Below are positions 1-9,669 of a stretch of DNA of 64,000 bases, one piece after another. A model generated the notes under the pieces. It saw nothing but the letters and a program-made list of their open reading frames with translations, did not search any database and was not told the origin of the DNA. A program made the translations under genes and the position numbers. Source of the DNA: Clostridia bacterium (lineage in GTDB: Bacteria; Bacillota; TC1; UBA5767). The stretch is from assembly GCA_016887505.1 (NCBI GenBank), contig CP069393.1:372001-436000 (forward strand), written 5' to 3'. Positions within the stretch are counted from its first letter, which is position 1; the number at the start of each line of letters is the position of its first letter.

Positions 1-1
1 G

Positions 2-1378
2 GAGCATTCCATAAGCAATGGGTTATACTGTTTACTGCAGGGACAAAGCCGCATCAAAAAAGAAGATGTGGAACGGATGGAAAACCGCATGAAGGAACTA
101 ATCCGTCAGGATTTGCCCATTGAGCGAGAGACCGTTGATAAGAAAGAGGCAATTGAGCTTTTCACTTCGATGAACAATCTAGTTAGGGCACGCTTATTTG
201 AGAATAATCGTAGCAAAAAGACCACCTCCATTTACAAGTTGGAAGAGTATCAAGATTACATGTATGGGTATATTGTGCCCCGCACTGGCGTACTTAAACA
301 TTTTTCACTTCGTTATTATATGCCAGGATTTTTGTTGCTTCTTACCAAGAAGGACAACCCCAACCGTCTACCGCCTTTTCGGGAACAACCGAAGCTATTC
401 AATATCTTGAGGGACAGTGAACGATTCAGTCAAATCCAAGGGGTAAGCGATGCTGGCACCTTGAATCAATGTATTCGCTCGGGTGAAACGGATGAACTGG
501 TGCGCATTGCCGAAGGAATGCATGAGAAAAAGATTATGGCCATAGCCGATCAGATTACTTGTGACAGGGAAAGATTAAAGCTGATTATGATTGCGGGTCC
601 ATCTTCGTCCGGTAAGACCACCTTTGCCAAACGATTGTCAGTACAACTCATGGTAAATGGGATAGAACCAGTTTCCATTTCTTTAGATGATTATTTTGTC
701 AAAAGACAGGAAACACCGATAGATGAATTTGGAGAGGTGGATTATGAATCTATTCATGCCATTCGTTTGGACCAATTCAATGATGATTTGACCTCCCTTA
801 TACAGGGAGAAGAAGTTACACTTCCCTTGTTTGATTTTAAGAAGGGAACATACTCGGAGGGGAAAAAACTAAAGATACGGGCGGATCAGCCGATTATCAT
901 TGAAGGAATCCATGCCATTAATAATGTGTTAACAAAAGCAATACCTAGGAGTAGGAAGTTCTTTATCTACATTAGCGCCTTGACCCAATTGAATTTGGAT
1001 TGCAGCAATCGAATTAAGACGACGGATGCTAGACTGATGCGCCGTATGGTACGCGATGCTAGGGTTAGAGGAATTTCACCAGAGGATACTTTGGCTAGGT
1101 GGTCCAGCGTACGCAGGGGAGAGGATCAAAATATTTTTCCGTATCAAGAAAATGCGGATGTGATGTTCAACTCACATTTAATTTACGAATTGGCAGTTTT
1201 AAAACCCTTGGTCGAGAAACTACTGTGTGGACTTGATTCAAGTTCTCCTTACTTTGCAGAAGCCGTCAACTTACTAAACATTGTAGATTTTTTTGAACCA
1301 ATTGAGGATACTGGAGCAATACCCAACAATTCCATCATTCGAGAATTCATTGGCGACAGTGTATTCTATGACCGTTAG
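2..1378 (+). CDS. Nucleoside kinase (uridine kinase-like, threonyl-tRNA synthetase-like N-terminus), 5' partial
   Basis: The reading frame is open from the window edge, so the true start lies upstream and only the last 458 residues are visible. The first visible residues (EHSISNGLYC) match the second N-terminal module that these kinases share with threonyl-tRNA synthetase, and the TGS domain expected before it is off the window. The kinase half begins near visible residue 199 with a P-loop, GPSSSGKTTFAKRL, followed by SLDDYF, typical of the phosphoribulokinase/uridine kinase superfamily. The expected role is cytoplasmic phosphorylation of a nucleoside by ATP; the exact substrate cannot be read from sequence. 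A GTG at 68 is not the likely start because the conserved module begins before it. The stop is 13 bases before the endonuclease IV start, so the two are probably cotranscribed. Confidence 0.85.
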   Translation, partial: EHSISNGLYCLLQGQSRIKKEDVERMENRMKELIRQDLPIERETVDKKEAIELFTSMNNLVRARLFENNRSKKTTSIYKLEEYQDYMYGYIVPRTGVLKHFSLRYYMPGFLLLLTKKDNPNRLPPFREQPKLFNILRDSERFSQIQGVSDAGTLNQCIRSGETDELVRIAEGMHEKKIMAIADQITCDRERLKLIMIAGPSSSGKTTFAKRLSVQLMVNGIEPVSISLDDYFVKRQETPIDEFGEVDYESIHAIRLDQFNDDLTSLIQGEEVTLPLFDFKKGTYSEGKKLKIRADQPIIIEGIHAINNVLTKAIPRSRKFFIYISALTQLNLDCSNRIKTTDARLMRRMVRDARVRGISPEDTLARWSSVRRGEDQNIFPYQENADVMFNSHLIYELAVLKPLVEKLLCGLDSSSPYFAEAVNLLNIVDFFEPIEDTGAIPNNSIIREFIGDSVFYDR

Positions 1379-1391
1379 AAGAGGAGACAAG

Positions 1392-2219
1392 ATGATTTTA
1401 GGAAGTCACCTATCCATTGCGAAAGGATACAAGAAGGCTGGTGAAACGGCGGTAGATATTGGGGCGAATACCTTTCAGTTTTTCACGAGGAATCCTCGCG
1501 GTGGAAAGGCCAAGGAGTTAGAACCGTCCGATCTTGAAGCATTAAAGAAGATTATGGAAGAACATCATTTTGGTCCCTTACTTGCTCATGCACCCTATAC
1601 ACTGAATCTAGCATCGGGAAAAGAGGACGTACGAACCTTTGGAAAGAATATGATGCGTGAGGATCTCTTACGCATGGAGCAACTACCAGCACACTTATAT
1701 AATTTTCATCCAGGGAGCCATGTTAAAGATGGTGTGGTGGTAGGTATAGAACGCATTGTACGTGGTTTGAATGAAGTAGTAAGCGGTAGAGAAACTACGA
1801 CCATCTTGCTTGAAACGATGGCTGGAAAAGGTTCTGAAGTAGGGGCAAGATTTGAAGAATTAAGAAGTATATTATCCGAGCTTGACCATCCGGAGAAGTT
1901 TGGCATTTGCCTCGATACCTGCCATGTGTATGATGCAGGGTATGACTTGCGGGATAATATGGTAGGGGTACTAGAAGAATTTGACACTATTTTGGGCTTA
2001 GAACGACTGAAGGCTATCCATTTGAACGATAGCAAGTATGGGATGGGGAGTCATAAGGATCGTCATGCTGGTATAGGTGAAGGTGAATTGGGCATGCCAT
2101 TTTTGCTTGATATTTTGGGTCACGAACCGTTTGAAAAAATTCCGTTCTTTTTAGAAACACCATACGATGATGAAGGCCATAAAAGGGAAATTGCCTTCTT
2201 AAAGGAGCATTTAGAATGA
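1392..2219 (+). CDS. nfo: Endonuclease IV (deoxyribonuclease IV)
   Basis: AP endonuclease that cuts the DNA backbone 5' of abasic sites in base excision repair. At 275 residues it has the usual family length. The tri-zinc ligand motifs are all visible: HAPY (near residue 66), NFHPGSH, LLETMAGKG, the Asp and His of CLDTCHVYDAG, IHLNDSK followed by KDRHAGIGEG, and FFLETPYD near the end. I chose ATG 1392 because a GAGGAG site sits just before it and MILGSHLSIAKG is the canonical N-terminus; the frame is open further upstream but without a ribosome site. The stop overlaps the next start (ATGA), which couples it to endonuclease III, the glycosylase that makes AP sites. Confidence 0.95.
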   Translation: MILGSHLSIAKGYKKAGETAVDIGANTFQFFTRNPRGGKAKELEPSDLEALKKIMEEHHFGPLLAHAPYTLNLASGKEDVRTFGKNMMREDLLRMEQLPAHLYNFHPGSHVKDGVVVGIERIVRGLNEVVSGRETTTILLETMAGKGSEVGARFEELRSILSELDHPEKFGICLDTCHVYDAGYDLRDNMVGVLEEFDTILGLERLKAIHLNDSKYGMGSHKDRHAGIGEGELGMPFLLDILGHEPFEKIPFFLETPYDDEGHKREIAFLKEHLE

Positions 2220-2845
2220 GTAGTAAAACAAAAATGATTATTGACACATTGCGGGAGACCTATCAAGGGGCAGATACAGAACTAGAATTCGAAACACCAT
2301 ATCAACTACTGATTTCCACCATGATGGCCGCTCAGTCGACAGACAAGCAAGTAAACAAAGTGACTCGCTCTCTTTACTTAGACTATGGCAATCCTGAATC
2401 CATGGCTAAATTGAGTCAAGAAGAACTTGAAAAAAAGATTGGTTCTGTGGGCTTGTATCGTAATAAGGCGAAGAATATTCTTGCTACTACCAAGTTATTA
2501 CTTGAAAAGCAGGAGGGCATGGTGCCTAAGACCTTGCCTGAATTGGTGGCGCTACCCGGTGTAGGAAGGAAAACGGCCAATGTAGTTTTATCCAATGCGT
2601 TTGGAATACCAGCATTCGCGGTAGACACGCATGTGTTTAGAACTTCTAGGAGATTGGGACTTGCCAAGGGGAATACACCCGAAAAGGTGGAGCAAGAGTT
2701 GATGCAAGTTTTTGAAAGAAAAGATTGGAAGGATGCACATCATTGGTTAATTTTTCATGGGCGAAGAACTTGCCTTGCTAGAAATCCGAAATGCGCTATC
2801 TGTACATTAAAAGATTTATGCACTAGTGAAGACAAGCAAGATTAA
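2216..2845 (+). CDS. nth: Endonuclease III (HhH-GPD DNA glycosylase/AP lyase)
   Basis: Bifunctional glycosylase that removes oxidised pyrimidines and nicks the resulting abasic site. The 209 residues carry the helix-hairpin-helix LPGVGRKTANV with the catalytic Lys, the GPD-loop Asp in VDTHV, and a C-terminal 4Fe-4S cluster motif C-x6-C-x2-C-x5-C (CLARNPKCAICTLKDLC). The ATG overlaps the nfo stop by four bases, so translation is coupled. The gene ends six bases from the stop of the convergent CPBP protease gene and no hairpin terminator is visible between them. Confidence 0.95.
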   Translation: MSSKTKMIIDTLRETYQGADTELEFETPYQLLISTMMAAQSTDKQVNKVTRSLYLDYGNPESMAKLSQEELEKKIGSVGLYRNKAKNILATTKLLLEKQEGMVPKTLPELVALPGVGRKTANVVLSNAFGIPAFAVDTHVFRTSRRLGLAKGNTPEKVEQELMQVFERKDWKDAHHWLIFHGRRTCLARNPKCAICTLKDLCTSEDKQD

Positions 2846-2851
2846 TTGAGT

Positions 2852-3742
2852 CTAGAGAAATAAGAGAAATCCATTAACAGATAGAATAAAGATTAGACAA
2901 ATAGTAAAGAAGCCGTCTGTTTGAAGTAGTGTACTGAAGCTACGCAAGGCTTGACGACCAGGTTCAAGGGTCACCGGAGGGTGACTCTTTTTATATAGGC
3001 TGAATATGAGAAACCACAGTAGGGCAGCTACTAGTGTAAAGGGGATTAAGCTGAGAAGCTGATTTATATCGATGCTAAGGTATTCTGGCATTTTTTCAGA
3101 AGTAATTAAGTACTCTGAGAGTACGATGAATACGTTATAGAAAAAATGGGCATACATTGAGCTGAGTAGCGAACCCGTGAAATATACTAACCAGGCAAAG
3201 AATAGTCCTAGCATGAAGGTATTGGCGAGATTGGCTACACTCAGATGAAGTAGAGCGAATAAGAGTGCAGACGTTATCATGGCAAAGCGCTTACCTTGTT
3301 TACGGTAGGTGGCAAGTAGGATCCCTCTGTGAATTGTCTCTTCAAAAATACCTGGTAGAATAGCCATCCCGATGATGTAGGGTAAAAGAGGGAGGGTTGT
3401 ATCTATTGCGTACTGAGGGGCATATACTGGCCCATGCCAAGATGAAACCAGAAATACTATGAGTGAATTGAAAAAAGCCCCTATAAAGATGAGAGGTAGA
3501 ACGATAAACGGTATAAATATTATATCTTGCATGGAGAGTTTTTGAATAGCAAGATACTTATGGAGATGGCGTTTATTGAACAACAAGAAAATTGCTGTTG
3601 GAATCATAAGTAGGGCAATCTGCGAAAAGAACAGTTCAAAATAGGTGTTTTCATACCAGCTAGTAGGAATAAAATAACCGGAAAAAACAAAAAGGATAAG
3701 GATGATTAGGTAGTAAAGATGAACTTTGCTTTGCTGCTTCAT
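2852..3742 (-). CDS. CPBP family intramembrane glutamic endopeptidase
   Basis: Polytopic membrane protein of the CPBP (Abi/CAAX protease-like) family. About eight hydrophobic stretches are visible. The family motifs are present: EETIHRG (E-E-x-x-x-R box), an FALLHL segment with the second-motif His, and HFFYN in the third motif. The family includes prenyl-protein proteases and bacteriocin self-immunity proteins; the substrate here is unknown. I chose the ATG at 3742 because AGTGAGGAA lies just before it; an in-frame GTG four codons upstream (3754) lacks a good ribosome site. It is convergent with nth and stands alone. Confidence 0.8.
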   Translation of the reverse strand: MKQQSKVHLYYLIILILFVFSGYFIPTSWYENTYFELFFSQIALLMIPTAIFLLFNKRHLHKYLAIQKLSMQDIIFIPFIVLPLIFIGAFFNSLIVFLVSSWHGPVYAPQYAIDTTLPLLPYIIGMAILPGIFEETIHRGILLATYRKQGKRFAMITSALLFALLHLSVANLANTFMLGLFFAWLVYFTGSLLSSMYAHFFYNVFIVLSEYLITSEKMPEYLSIDINQLLSLIPFTLVAALLWFLIFSLYKKSHPPVTLEPGRQALRSFSTLLQTDGFFTICLIFILSVNGFLLFL

Positions 3743-3838
3743 AGGATTCCTCACTTGATTTGTGTTTTAGTGTATAGCAACATTATAGGCTAATTGAGGG
3801 ATGAGGCGAAGAAAAGTTGGTAAAGGAGAGAAAAAAGA

Positions 3839-3878
3839 GACTATTCAGTGTCAAACTGATTTTACACATGGAATAGTC
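3839..3878. other. Long-stem hairpin in an intergenic region
   Basis: Between the CPBP gene and the icd terminator, GACTATTC (3839-3846) is the exact reverse complement of GAATAGTC (3871-3878), with an inner GTGT/ACAC pairing. There is no T-run on either side, so this is not a clear terminator. The rest of the roughly 190-base gap shows nothing else I can name. Confidence 0.3.
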
Positions 3879-3933
3879 ATTTATTTGTCTAATATCGTGC
3901 AGTGCTACTTTTCTTAGCATATCTATTGAATAT

Positions 3934-3962
3934 AAAAAGGTCCTAAAGGATAGGACCTTTTT
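3934..3962 (-). terminator. Intrinsic terminator of icd
   Basis: Perfect stem GGTCCTA (3939-3945) and TAGGACC (3951-3957) with a five-base loop, extended by A/T pairs. On the minus strand it is followed by a T-run and lies 23 bases after the icd stop. The other strand also has a T-run, but no gene reads into it from the left. Confidence 0.85.
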
Positions 3963-3984
3963 TGTTTTCTTTTATATTTTGCAA

Positions 3985-5190
3985 CTATAGGCTGATACGT
4001 TTCGCAATCTCTTCGAGGAATTGCTTGCTGTTTAAGACTTGTTTATCCGTATTGGTGGATAGTAAGGCCAAGTCTTTGGTCATGAAACCGGATTCGATGG
4101 TTTCTAGGCTAGCCTTTTCTAAGGCTTCACCAAAAGCAATTAATTCTTTGTTGCCATCAAGCTCACCACGTTTTTTGAAGGCGCCGGACCAAGCAAAAAT
4201 CGTTGCAATGGGATTGGTAGAAGTTTCTTCACCCTTTTGGTAACGATAATAATGTCTAGTAACAGTACCGTGTGCTGCTTCAAATTCATAAATTCCATCT
4301 GGTGAAACTAGTACAGAAGTCATCATAGCAAGAGAGCCAAATGCGGTAGCAACCATATCAGACATTACATCACCATCATAGTTTTTGCAAGCCCAAATCA
4401 TGCCACCTTCAGAACGCATTACACGAGCTACAGCATCGTCAATTAAGGTATAAAAGTAAACGATACCAGCTTCTTTGAAACGTGCTTCATATTCCTCTTC
4501 AAAGATTTCTTGAAAGATATCTTTGAAGGTGTGGTCGTATTGCTTGGATATGGTATCTTTGGTGGAAAACCACAGGTCTTCTTTTACATCCAAAGCATAC
4601 TCGAAGCAGGAACGAGCAAAACTACGGATGGACTTGTTTGTGTTGTGCATGCCCATTATTACGCCTGGGCCTTCGAAATCATGAATGGTTTTGCGAGTTT
4701 CATGGCCCGTTTCGTCGGTGAATACAAGCTCAGCTTTTCCTGGCATAGTTGCAATATGTTCGACATTCTTGTATATATCACCATAGGCATGACGCGCGAT
4801 GGTGATGGGTTTGATCCAAGTTCTTACAAAAGGTTTAATACTGCTAACTTGAACGGGAGCACGGAAAACCGTTCCGTCCAAAATGGCCCGGATGGTGCCG
4901 TTGGGGCTCTTCCACATTTCTTTAAGATTGTACTCGTCAACACGCTGGGCGTTGGGGGTAATGGTGGCACATTTTACAGCTACACCATATTTCTGGGTAG
5001 CTTGGGCTGCGTCAACTGTAATCTGGTCATTCGTTTCATCTCTTTTGACCAGTCCCAAATCGTAGTACTCGGTTTTTAGATCCACGTAAGGTTTGATTAG
5101 AATATCTTTAATCCAGCCCCATAAGACATGGGTCATTTCATCTCCGTCCATTTCAACTAGTGGGACACTCATTTGTATCTTATTATGCAT
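3985..5190 (-). CDS. icd: NADP-dependent isocitrate dehydrogenase, eukaryotic-type
   Basis: Oxidative decarboxylation of isocitrate to 2-oxoglutarate with NADP, a soluble enzyme that links citrate to glutamate synthesis. At 401 residues it matches the homodimeric eukaryote-like subfamily rather than the E. coli type. Visible motifs are [12 protein letters not shown], the substrate loop [16 protein letters not shown], the metal/substrate region [13 protein letters not shown] followed by NYDGDVMSD, and the cofactor-side [10 protein letters not shown]. An AGGAGG site lies eight bases before the ATG. It is a single gene with its own terminator; no other TCA cycle gene is in the window, so a biosynthetic role is plausible but inferred. 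Confidence 0.94.
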   Translation of the reverse strand: MHNKIQMSVPLVEMDGDEMTHVLWGWIKDILIKPYVDLKTEYYDLGLVKRDETNDQITVDAAQATQKYGVAVKCATITPNAQRVDEYNLKEMWKSPNGTIRAILDGTVFRAPVQVSSIKPFVRTWIKPITIARHAYGDIYKNVEHIATMPGKAELVFTDETGHETRKTIHDFEGPGVIMGMHNTNKSIRSFARSCFEYALDVKEDLWFSTKDTISKQYDHTFKDIFQEIFEEEYEARFKEAGIVYFYTLIDDAVARVMRSEGGMIWACKNYDGDVMSDMVATAFGSLAMMTSVLVSPDGIYEFEAAHGTVTRHYYRYQKGEETSTNPIATIFAWSGAFKKRGELDGNKELIAFGEALEKASLETIESGFMTKDLALLSTNTDKQVLNSKQFLEEIAKRISL

Positions 5191-5281
5191 TAGAACCTCC
5201 TATTAAACTCCTATTTCTTGCAAACTACCCGTATATTATCACACAACAACAAGCGAACGGCAACTATAAGCTTGCGTGTGG

Positions 5282-5310
5282 TTTCAAAATGAAGAGAACC
5301 GTGATATATT
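5282..5310 (+). promoter_or_regulatory. Possible sigma-A promoter for the lipoprotein-apgM pair
   Basis: TTTCAA (5282-5287) and TATATT (5305-5310) with a 17-base spacer lie about 35 bases before the lipoprotein start. The -35 is a poor match, so this rests mostly on the -10 and spacing. Confidence 0.35.
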
Positions 5311-5345
5311 AATTCTTGTAACAATACAAGGGAAAGGGTGAGCCT

Positions 5346-5867
5346 ATGCGTAGTAAAAGCAAGATAATAGTTCTGTGCCTATTGCTTTTATTGAGCGGAT
5401 GTACAGGCACAACAGATGATGCGCCGATTGAAGAAGAAGCATCAAATGATTTGTCTGCACCGATCGAAGAAAAACAGGCCTTGGAATATGGTCAAATACC
5501 CTATGTCTCAAATATGTTGGATGAATGGTTACTCAGCCTAAAAAATGATGATTTGCAAGCTGGCCTAAGTTATTTTGCGGATGGATGCGAAGGACGACTC
5601 ATCGGTGATGATATCGTTGAGGTGCGGGAGCCTGCTTTTTGGCGTAGTTACCTGTCTAATATGATGAACTTCTATGTAGATGCAACCATAGAAGTAGAAA
5701 ATGTGGAGCTAAACGGCAGAGGTAGTGAAGGCGAAGTAGTCTTTATTTTGGAAATTAAGGGCATAAAAGCAGACGATGATTATGTACGCCGCATAATGGC
5801 GGATGTAATCTATATTGACGAAGGTTGGAAATTCAGTCGCTTTGAAGAATTGGGAGATAAGATATGA
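5346..5867 (+). CDS. Predicted lipoprotein of unknown function
   Basis: 173 residues. Residues 1-19 form a type II signal peptide with lipobox LLSGC (Cys19), followed by an acidic linker. The remainder (about residues 50-173) alternates strands and helices and could be an NTF2-like fold of the kind found in secreted proteins, but I recognise no family. Its stop overlaps the start of the phosphoglycerate mutase gene (ATGA), so the two are cotranscribed. That pairing does not suggest a function, as one product is extracytoplasmic and the other cytosolic. Confidence 0.75.
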   Translation: MRSKSKIIVLCLLLLLSGCTGTTDDAPIEEEASNDLSAPIEEKQALEYGQIPYVSNMLDEWLLSLKNDDLQAGLSYFADGCEGRLIGDDIVEVREPAFWRSYLSNMMNFYVDATIEVENVELNGRGSEGEVVFILEIKGIKADDDYVRRIMADVIYIDEGWKFSRFEELGDKI

Positions 5868-7090
5868 AATACATAGTGATTTTAACAGATGGAATGGCAG
5901 ACGAAACATATGAAGTATTGGGCGGTAAGAGTCCCATGGAAAGTGCAGATATTCCGTTAATCGATGGTCTGGCCTCGCGAGGAGAAATTGGACTGGTAAA
6001 GACTGTTCCAGATTCAATGGCCCCAGGTAGCGATGTAGCGAATCTGTCTGTAATGGGATACGAACCAGATATTTATCATACTGGCCGTTCACCGCTAGAA
6101 GCTATTAGTATGGGAATTGAACTGAAAGAATCAGAGGCCACCATGCGTTGCAACCTAGTTAGTTTGTCGGATGAGACAGAGTACGAAGCTCGTAGTATGG
6201 TAGACTATAGCGCAGGCGAGATTACAACCGAAGAGTCAAAAGTACTGATTGGCGACCTAAAAGAGGCTTTGGATGGTGAGGGATTTACTTTTTATCCAGG
6301 CATTAGTTACCGACACGCTTTGGTTTGGGATAAGCCGGATATGAATGTGATTCTTACTCCTCCCCACGATATAAGCGGAAGACCTATTCGGAATTATCTG
6401 CCTAAAGGAGAAAAAGCAGAGTCATTATTTTCCTTGATGAAAGGGAGTGATGCTGTTTTAAGACACCACCCAATTAATTTAAGAAGAATTCGTGAAGGCA
6501 AAAATCCTGCAAATTCCGTTTGGTTTTGGGGGATGGGTAAAAAGACGGTATTGGATCCTTTTGAGGAAAGATATGGATTAAAGGGTGCGGTCATTTCAGC
6601 CGTGGATTTATTAAAAGGGATTGCTTTGGCCGCGGGCATGCAAACCATTGATGTGGAAGGAGCAACCGGAACCATCAAAACAAATTTTAGAGGGAAGTCT
6701 GAAGCTGCAATAAAAGCGCTGTCTAGTGGGGTTGATTATCTGTATCTGCATTTAGAAGCACCGGATGAGTGTTCACATCAAGGTGAGCTAAAAGAAAAAA
6801 TCCATTCACTGGAACTGATTGAACAAGAGGTTATTGCTCCAATTATTGAGAGTATGCAGGAAAAGAAAGAAGATTATCGGATGCTTATTCTTCCAGATCA
6901 TCCCACACCGGTACGGATAAGAACACATGTAAAAGACGCCGTTCCCTATGTTCTTTATGATTCTAGAAATGAGAAGCCTCTAGATTCTAATAAAGCTTAT
7001 AGCGAACGAGCAGCAGCTGAATCGGGAAATTTCTTTGCGACTGGACCAGAGCTAACAGCCTATTTTACAGAGTCCAACAAGAAAAACTAG
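5864..7090 (+). CDS. apgM: Cofactor-independent phosphoglycerate mutase, archaeal type
   Basis: 408-residue alkaline phosphatase superfamily enzyme interconverting 3- and 2-phosphoglycerate. The metal-binding start ILTDGMAD, the nucleophile region PGSDVANLSVMGY, HTGRSPLEA, DECSHQG and ILPDHPTP are all in the expected order for the archaeal ApgM group. Bacterial members of this group have also been annotated as putative homoserine kinases, and sequence alone does not exclude that. It is translationally coupled to the upstream lipoprotein gene and followed by a strong terminator. Confidence 0.85.
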   Translation: MKYIVILTDGMADETYEVLGGKSPMESADIPLIDGLASRGEIGLVKTVPDSMAPGSDVANLSVMGYEPDIYHTGRSPLEAISMGIELKESEATMRCNLVSLSDETEYEARSMVDYSAGEITTEESKVLIGDLKEALDGEGFTFYPGISYRHALVWDKPDMNVILTPPHDISGRPIRNYLPKGEKAESLFSLMKGSDAVLRHHPINLRRIREGKNPANSVWFWGMGKKTVLDPFEERYGLKGAVISAVDLLKGIALAAGMQTIDVEGATGTIKTNFRGKSEAAIKALSSGVDYLYLHLEAPDECSHQGELKEKIHSLELIEQEVIAPIIESMQEKKEDYRMLILPDHPTPVRIRTHVKDAVPYVLYDSRNEKPLDSNKAYSERAAAESGNFFATGPELTAYFTESNKKN

Positions 7091-7119
7091 TGCACCTAGG
7101 GGTACAAAACAAAATTGAG

Positions 7120-7155
7120 GAGGAATTTCAAAGGGATATGAAATTCCTCTTTTTT
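7120..7155 (+). terminator. Intrinsic terminator after apgM
   Basis: Perfect 11-base stem GAGGAATTTCA (7120-7130) and TGAAATTCCTC (7139-7149), eight-base loop, then six T. Confidence 0.92.
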
Positions 7156-7318
7156 ATGTAGCTGTCACCAATGTTTGAAATCTGAATTTTACTTGCAAAG
7201 AAAAACAAACCTATTTTTTTCAAATGAAGAATGAGAAGAGGGCGTAATGCTTTCTTTTTGAAGGGAAAAAGGGTAGTATATTATGAGCAAGCATAACATA
7301 TGGAGAGGATGGAATATT

Positions 7319-7852
7319 ATGAACAAAAGAATAATTACAGGAATACTAGTTGTACTTTTCCTATCACTTAGCGTGGTACCAGTAGCGTTGGCAGATGAGG
7401 ATACTAGCGGAAAGACACCACTAGTGCTAGAACAGTCTACACCAGCTGATAATGCATATGGGGTTGCGACAGACGCTACAATTACACTCACATTTTCGAA
7501 AAATATAGTCAATATGGCTGTTGCAGATAACAATCGTACTCAATTTACCTTAAAGGAAAATGGTGGAGATGAGCTTGCTATCGATGTTTTTTTGGCCGAT
7601 GACCAAGTTGATCGTGAAAAAAGAAATGATGCAATTATTACCCCGCTTGAGCCTCTAAAGGAGGATACCGATTACGAACTAGTTGTGAACAAAGAGCTGA
7701 GCTCTAAAAGTGGTGTAACTTTGGCAGAAGACTTGGTGATCCATTTTTCAACGAAGGAAGAAAAATCTGGACTTTCTTCTATTTCTGCTGGAACAATCGT
7801 TTTAGCTGCAGTCGCTGTGCTTGCTCTCGTGCGCAGGCGTAAGAAAGCATAA
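7319..7852 (+). CDS. Surface-anchored Ig-like (Big_5) domain protein
   Basis: 177 residues with an N-terminal signal peptide ending near ALAD, one Big_5-type Ig-like domain (about residues 35-145; STPADNAYGV and ITLTFSKNI are typical) and a C-terminal hydrophobic segment followed by VRRRKKA, which resembles a membrane or sortase-like tail without a recognisable LPxTG. I chose the ATG at 7319 because GGAGAGGA precedes it; an in-frame ATG at 7283 has no ribosome site. It sits 15 bases upstream of the FecCD permease gene and is probably the first gene of that operon, which suggests a role in presenting or capturing the transported ligand. That role is inference. Confidence 0.8.
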   Translation: MNKRIITGILVVLFLSLSVVPVALADEDTSGKTPLVLEQSTPADNAYGVATDATITLTFSKNIVNMAVADNNRTQFTLKENGGDELAIDVFLADDQVDREKRNDAIITPLEPLKEDTDYELVVNKELSSKSGVTLAEDLVIHFSTKEEKSGLSSISAGTIVLAAVAVLALVRRRKKA

Positions 7853-7867
7853 TAGGCTCGCGAGCAT

Positions 7868-8869
7868 ATGCCTCATAAGAGCTTAAAAAGAATCGGAATC
7901 ATATTGTCACTTTTTATCGCATTCAGCATCGCTATTTTGGTGGGACGGTATCCAGTGAGCCTACAGAAGGTGTTTAAAATACTATTCGATTGGGGCTCTA
8001 CAAACTATTCTGCAGTTGAAAGAGCGGTCATATTGGATGTGCGTATGCCGAGGGCTCTTTTAGCCATTTTAGTAGGAGGAGCACTGTCTGTAAGCGGTGC
8101 TGCATTCCAAGGAATGTTTCATAATCCGTTGGTGGACTCAGGTATATTGGGAGTATCCTCTGGCGCCGGTTTTGGTGCAGCGTTAGCCATCATATTGTTT
8201 AACCGTAGTTATGGAATGATCTATCTATTGTCTTTTGTCTTTAGCATTATTGCCGTTTTATCTAGTTTACTAATCGGAAGTGTCTATGACCGACACAACA
8301 AAGTAATGCTAGTATTGGGTGGCGTGATTGTTTCTTCCATTTTTAGTGCACTGCTGAGTTTTATGAAGTATGTGGCAGATCCCTATGACCAATTGCCGTC
8401 CATTGTTTTTTGGCTTATGGGTTCTTTGGCTAGTGTTTGGTATTCAGACGTACTCATCTCGTTAATTCCGATTAGCATTGGGATGCTGATTATTTTTGCT
8501 TTCCGGTGGCGCCTCAATGTACTAAGTATGGGGGATAAGGAAGCAAAATCCATGGGCGTACACGTGGGCCTTATCCGGATCATGATTATAACTGGTGCAA
8601 CCTTAGCCACGGCAGCATCTGTTGCCGTGGCGGGGGTAGTTGGATGGATTGGCCTGGTTATTCCCCACGTAGGACGTATGCTCGTAGGAAATGATAATCG
8701 CACCTTGATTCCGGTGAGTTTTGTATTAGGGGGGACTTTCCTGCTCCTGATTGACACATTGGGAAGAAGCATTACTGGGAGCGAGTTGCCATTAAGTATA
8801 TTGACAGCTCTAATCGGTGGACCCTTCTATATCTATTTGCTTCTTAGAACCAAGGGTGGTGGATGGTGA
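7868..8869 (+). CDS. FecCD-type ABC transporter permease
   Basis: 333-residue polytopic permease of the BtuC/FecCD family for import of iron complexes, haem, cobalamin or related chelates. DVRMPRALLAILVGGALSVSG and GVVGWIGLVIPHVGRMLVG are the family's signature regions, and about ten membrane segments fit the length. The start is preceded by the 10-base palindrome GCTCGCGAGC rather than a strong ribosome site. Its end overlaps the ATPase start. The substrate cannot be told from sequence. Confidence 0.93.
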   Translation: MPHKSLKRIGIILSLFIAFSIAILVGRYPVSLQKVFKILFDWGSTNYSAVERAVILDVRMPRALLAILVGGALSVSGAAFQGMFHNPLVDSGILGVSSGAGFGAALAIILFNRSYGMIYLLSFVFSIIAVLSSLLIGSVYDRHNKVMLVLGGVIVSSIFSALLSFMKYVADPYDQLPSIVFWLMGSLASVWYSDVLISLIPISIGMLIIFAFRWRLNVLSMGDKEAKSMGVHVGLIRIMIITGATLATAASVAVAGVVGWIGLVIPHVGRMLVGNDNRTLIPVSFVLGGTFLLLIDTLGRSITGSELPLSILTALIGGPFYIYLLLRTKGGGW

Positions 8870-9669
8870 TGAGCTTAATCGCGGAATCGATAGAGTTTGC
8901 TTATAAAAAGAATAAACCAATTCTAAAGGGAATCAACTTAAAGGCGGAGTATGCCCAGGTTCTAATACTATTGGGGCCGAATGGTTGTGGAAAATCCACC
9001 TTGTTGGATATATTGTTAGGCTTAAATCAACCGGATGCTGGCACTGTTCAGATTGAAGGAAAGGATATTCGGGCACTTAGCCGTAGCAAGATGGCTTCCT
9101 TGGTATCGTATGTTTCTCAAAGTAAACGTACCACCTTCCCCTATTTAGTACGGGATATGATTATGATGGGACGCACGCCTTATATTTCTCCACTGGGGGT
9201 GCCAAGCCTTGAGGATGAAAAAAAAGTTGAGCGTGCTATGGAATTAGTGGGTGTTACTAAGTTCGCGGATCGACCCTTTCCCAGCCTTTCAGGTGGTGAA
9301 GCCCAGCTGGTGCTTTTAGCAAGATCCTTGGCTCAAGAAAGCAATATACTCGTATTAGATGAGCCGACAGCACATTTGGATTTTAAAAATGAACTTGAAT
9401 TTTTGACCCTAGCTTCTACACTTGCTGTAAAAGAACATAAGTGCATTGTTATGGCCACACACTTTCCTAACCATGCTTTCTACTTTCAAAGTATGGGCGT
9501 GAAAACCAAGGTTTTACTCATGCATGATGGAAGGGATTACGCTTGTGGAAGTCCAGCTGAAGTATTGACAACAGAGAATATCAAAGAGGTATATCAGGTA
9601 CAGGCGCGTGTTATCATGACAGATCAAGATTTGGGATATATCGTTCCCCAGAATGTATGGAGAGGATAA
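8863..9669 (+). CDS. FecE-type ABC transporter ATP-binding protein
   Basis: 268 residues. Walker A GPNGCGKST, Q-loop VSQSKRTTF, signature LSGGEAQLV, Walker B ILVLDEPTAHLD and the switch His in MATHF are all present, as expected for the ATPase of a type II importer. Two start codons are possible: ATG 8863, overlapping the permease stop by seven bases, and ATG 8869, overlapping by one. The next gene starts immediately after the stop. Confidence 0.93.
   Translation: MVMSLIAESIEFAYKKNKPILKGINLKAEYAQVLILLGPNGCGKSTLLDILLGLNQPDAGTVQIEGKDIRALSRSKMASLVSYVSQSKRTTFPYLVRDMIMMGRTPYISPLGVPSLEDEKKVERAMELVGVTKFADRPFPSLSGGEAQLVLLARSLAQESNILVLDEPTAHLDFKNELEFLTLASTLAVKEHKCIVMATHFPNHAFYFQSMGVKTKVLLMHDGRDYACGSPAEVLTTENIKEVYQVQARVIMTDQDLGYIVPQNVWRG

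Noticed and set aside
4510-5079. Long open frame antisense to icd (about 189 codons)
   Set aside because: It lies wholly inside the strongly conserved icd gene, has no ribosome site and encodes no recognisable protein.
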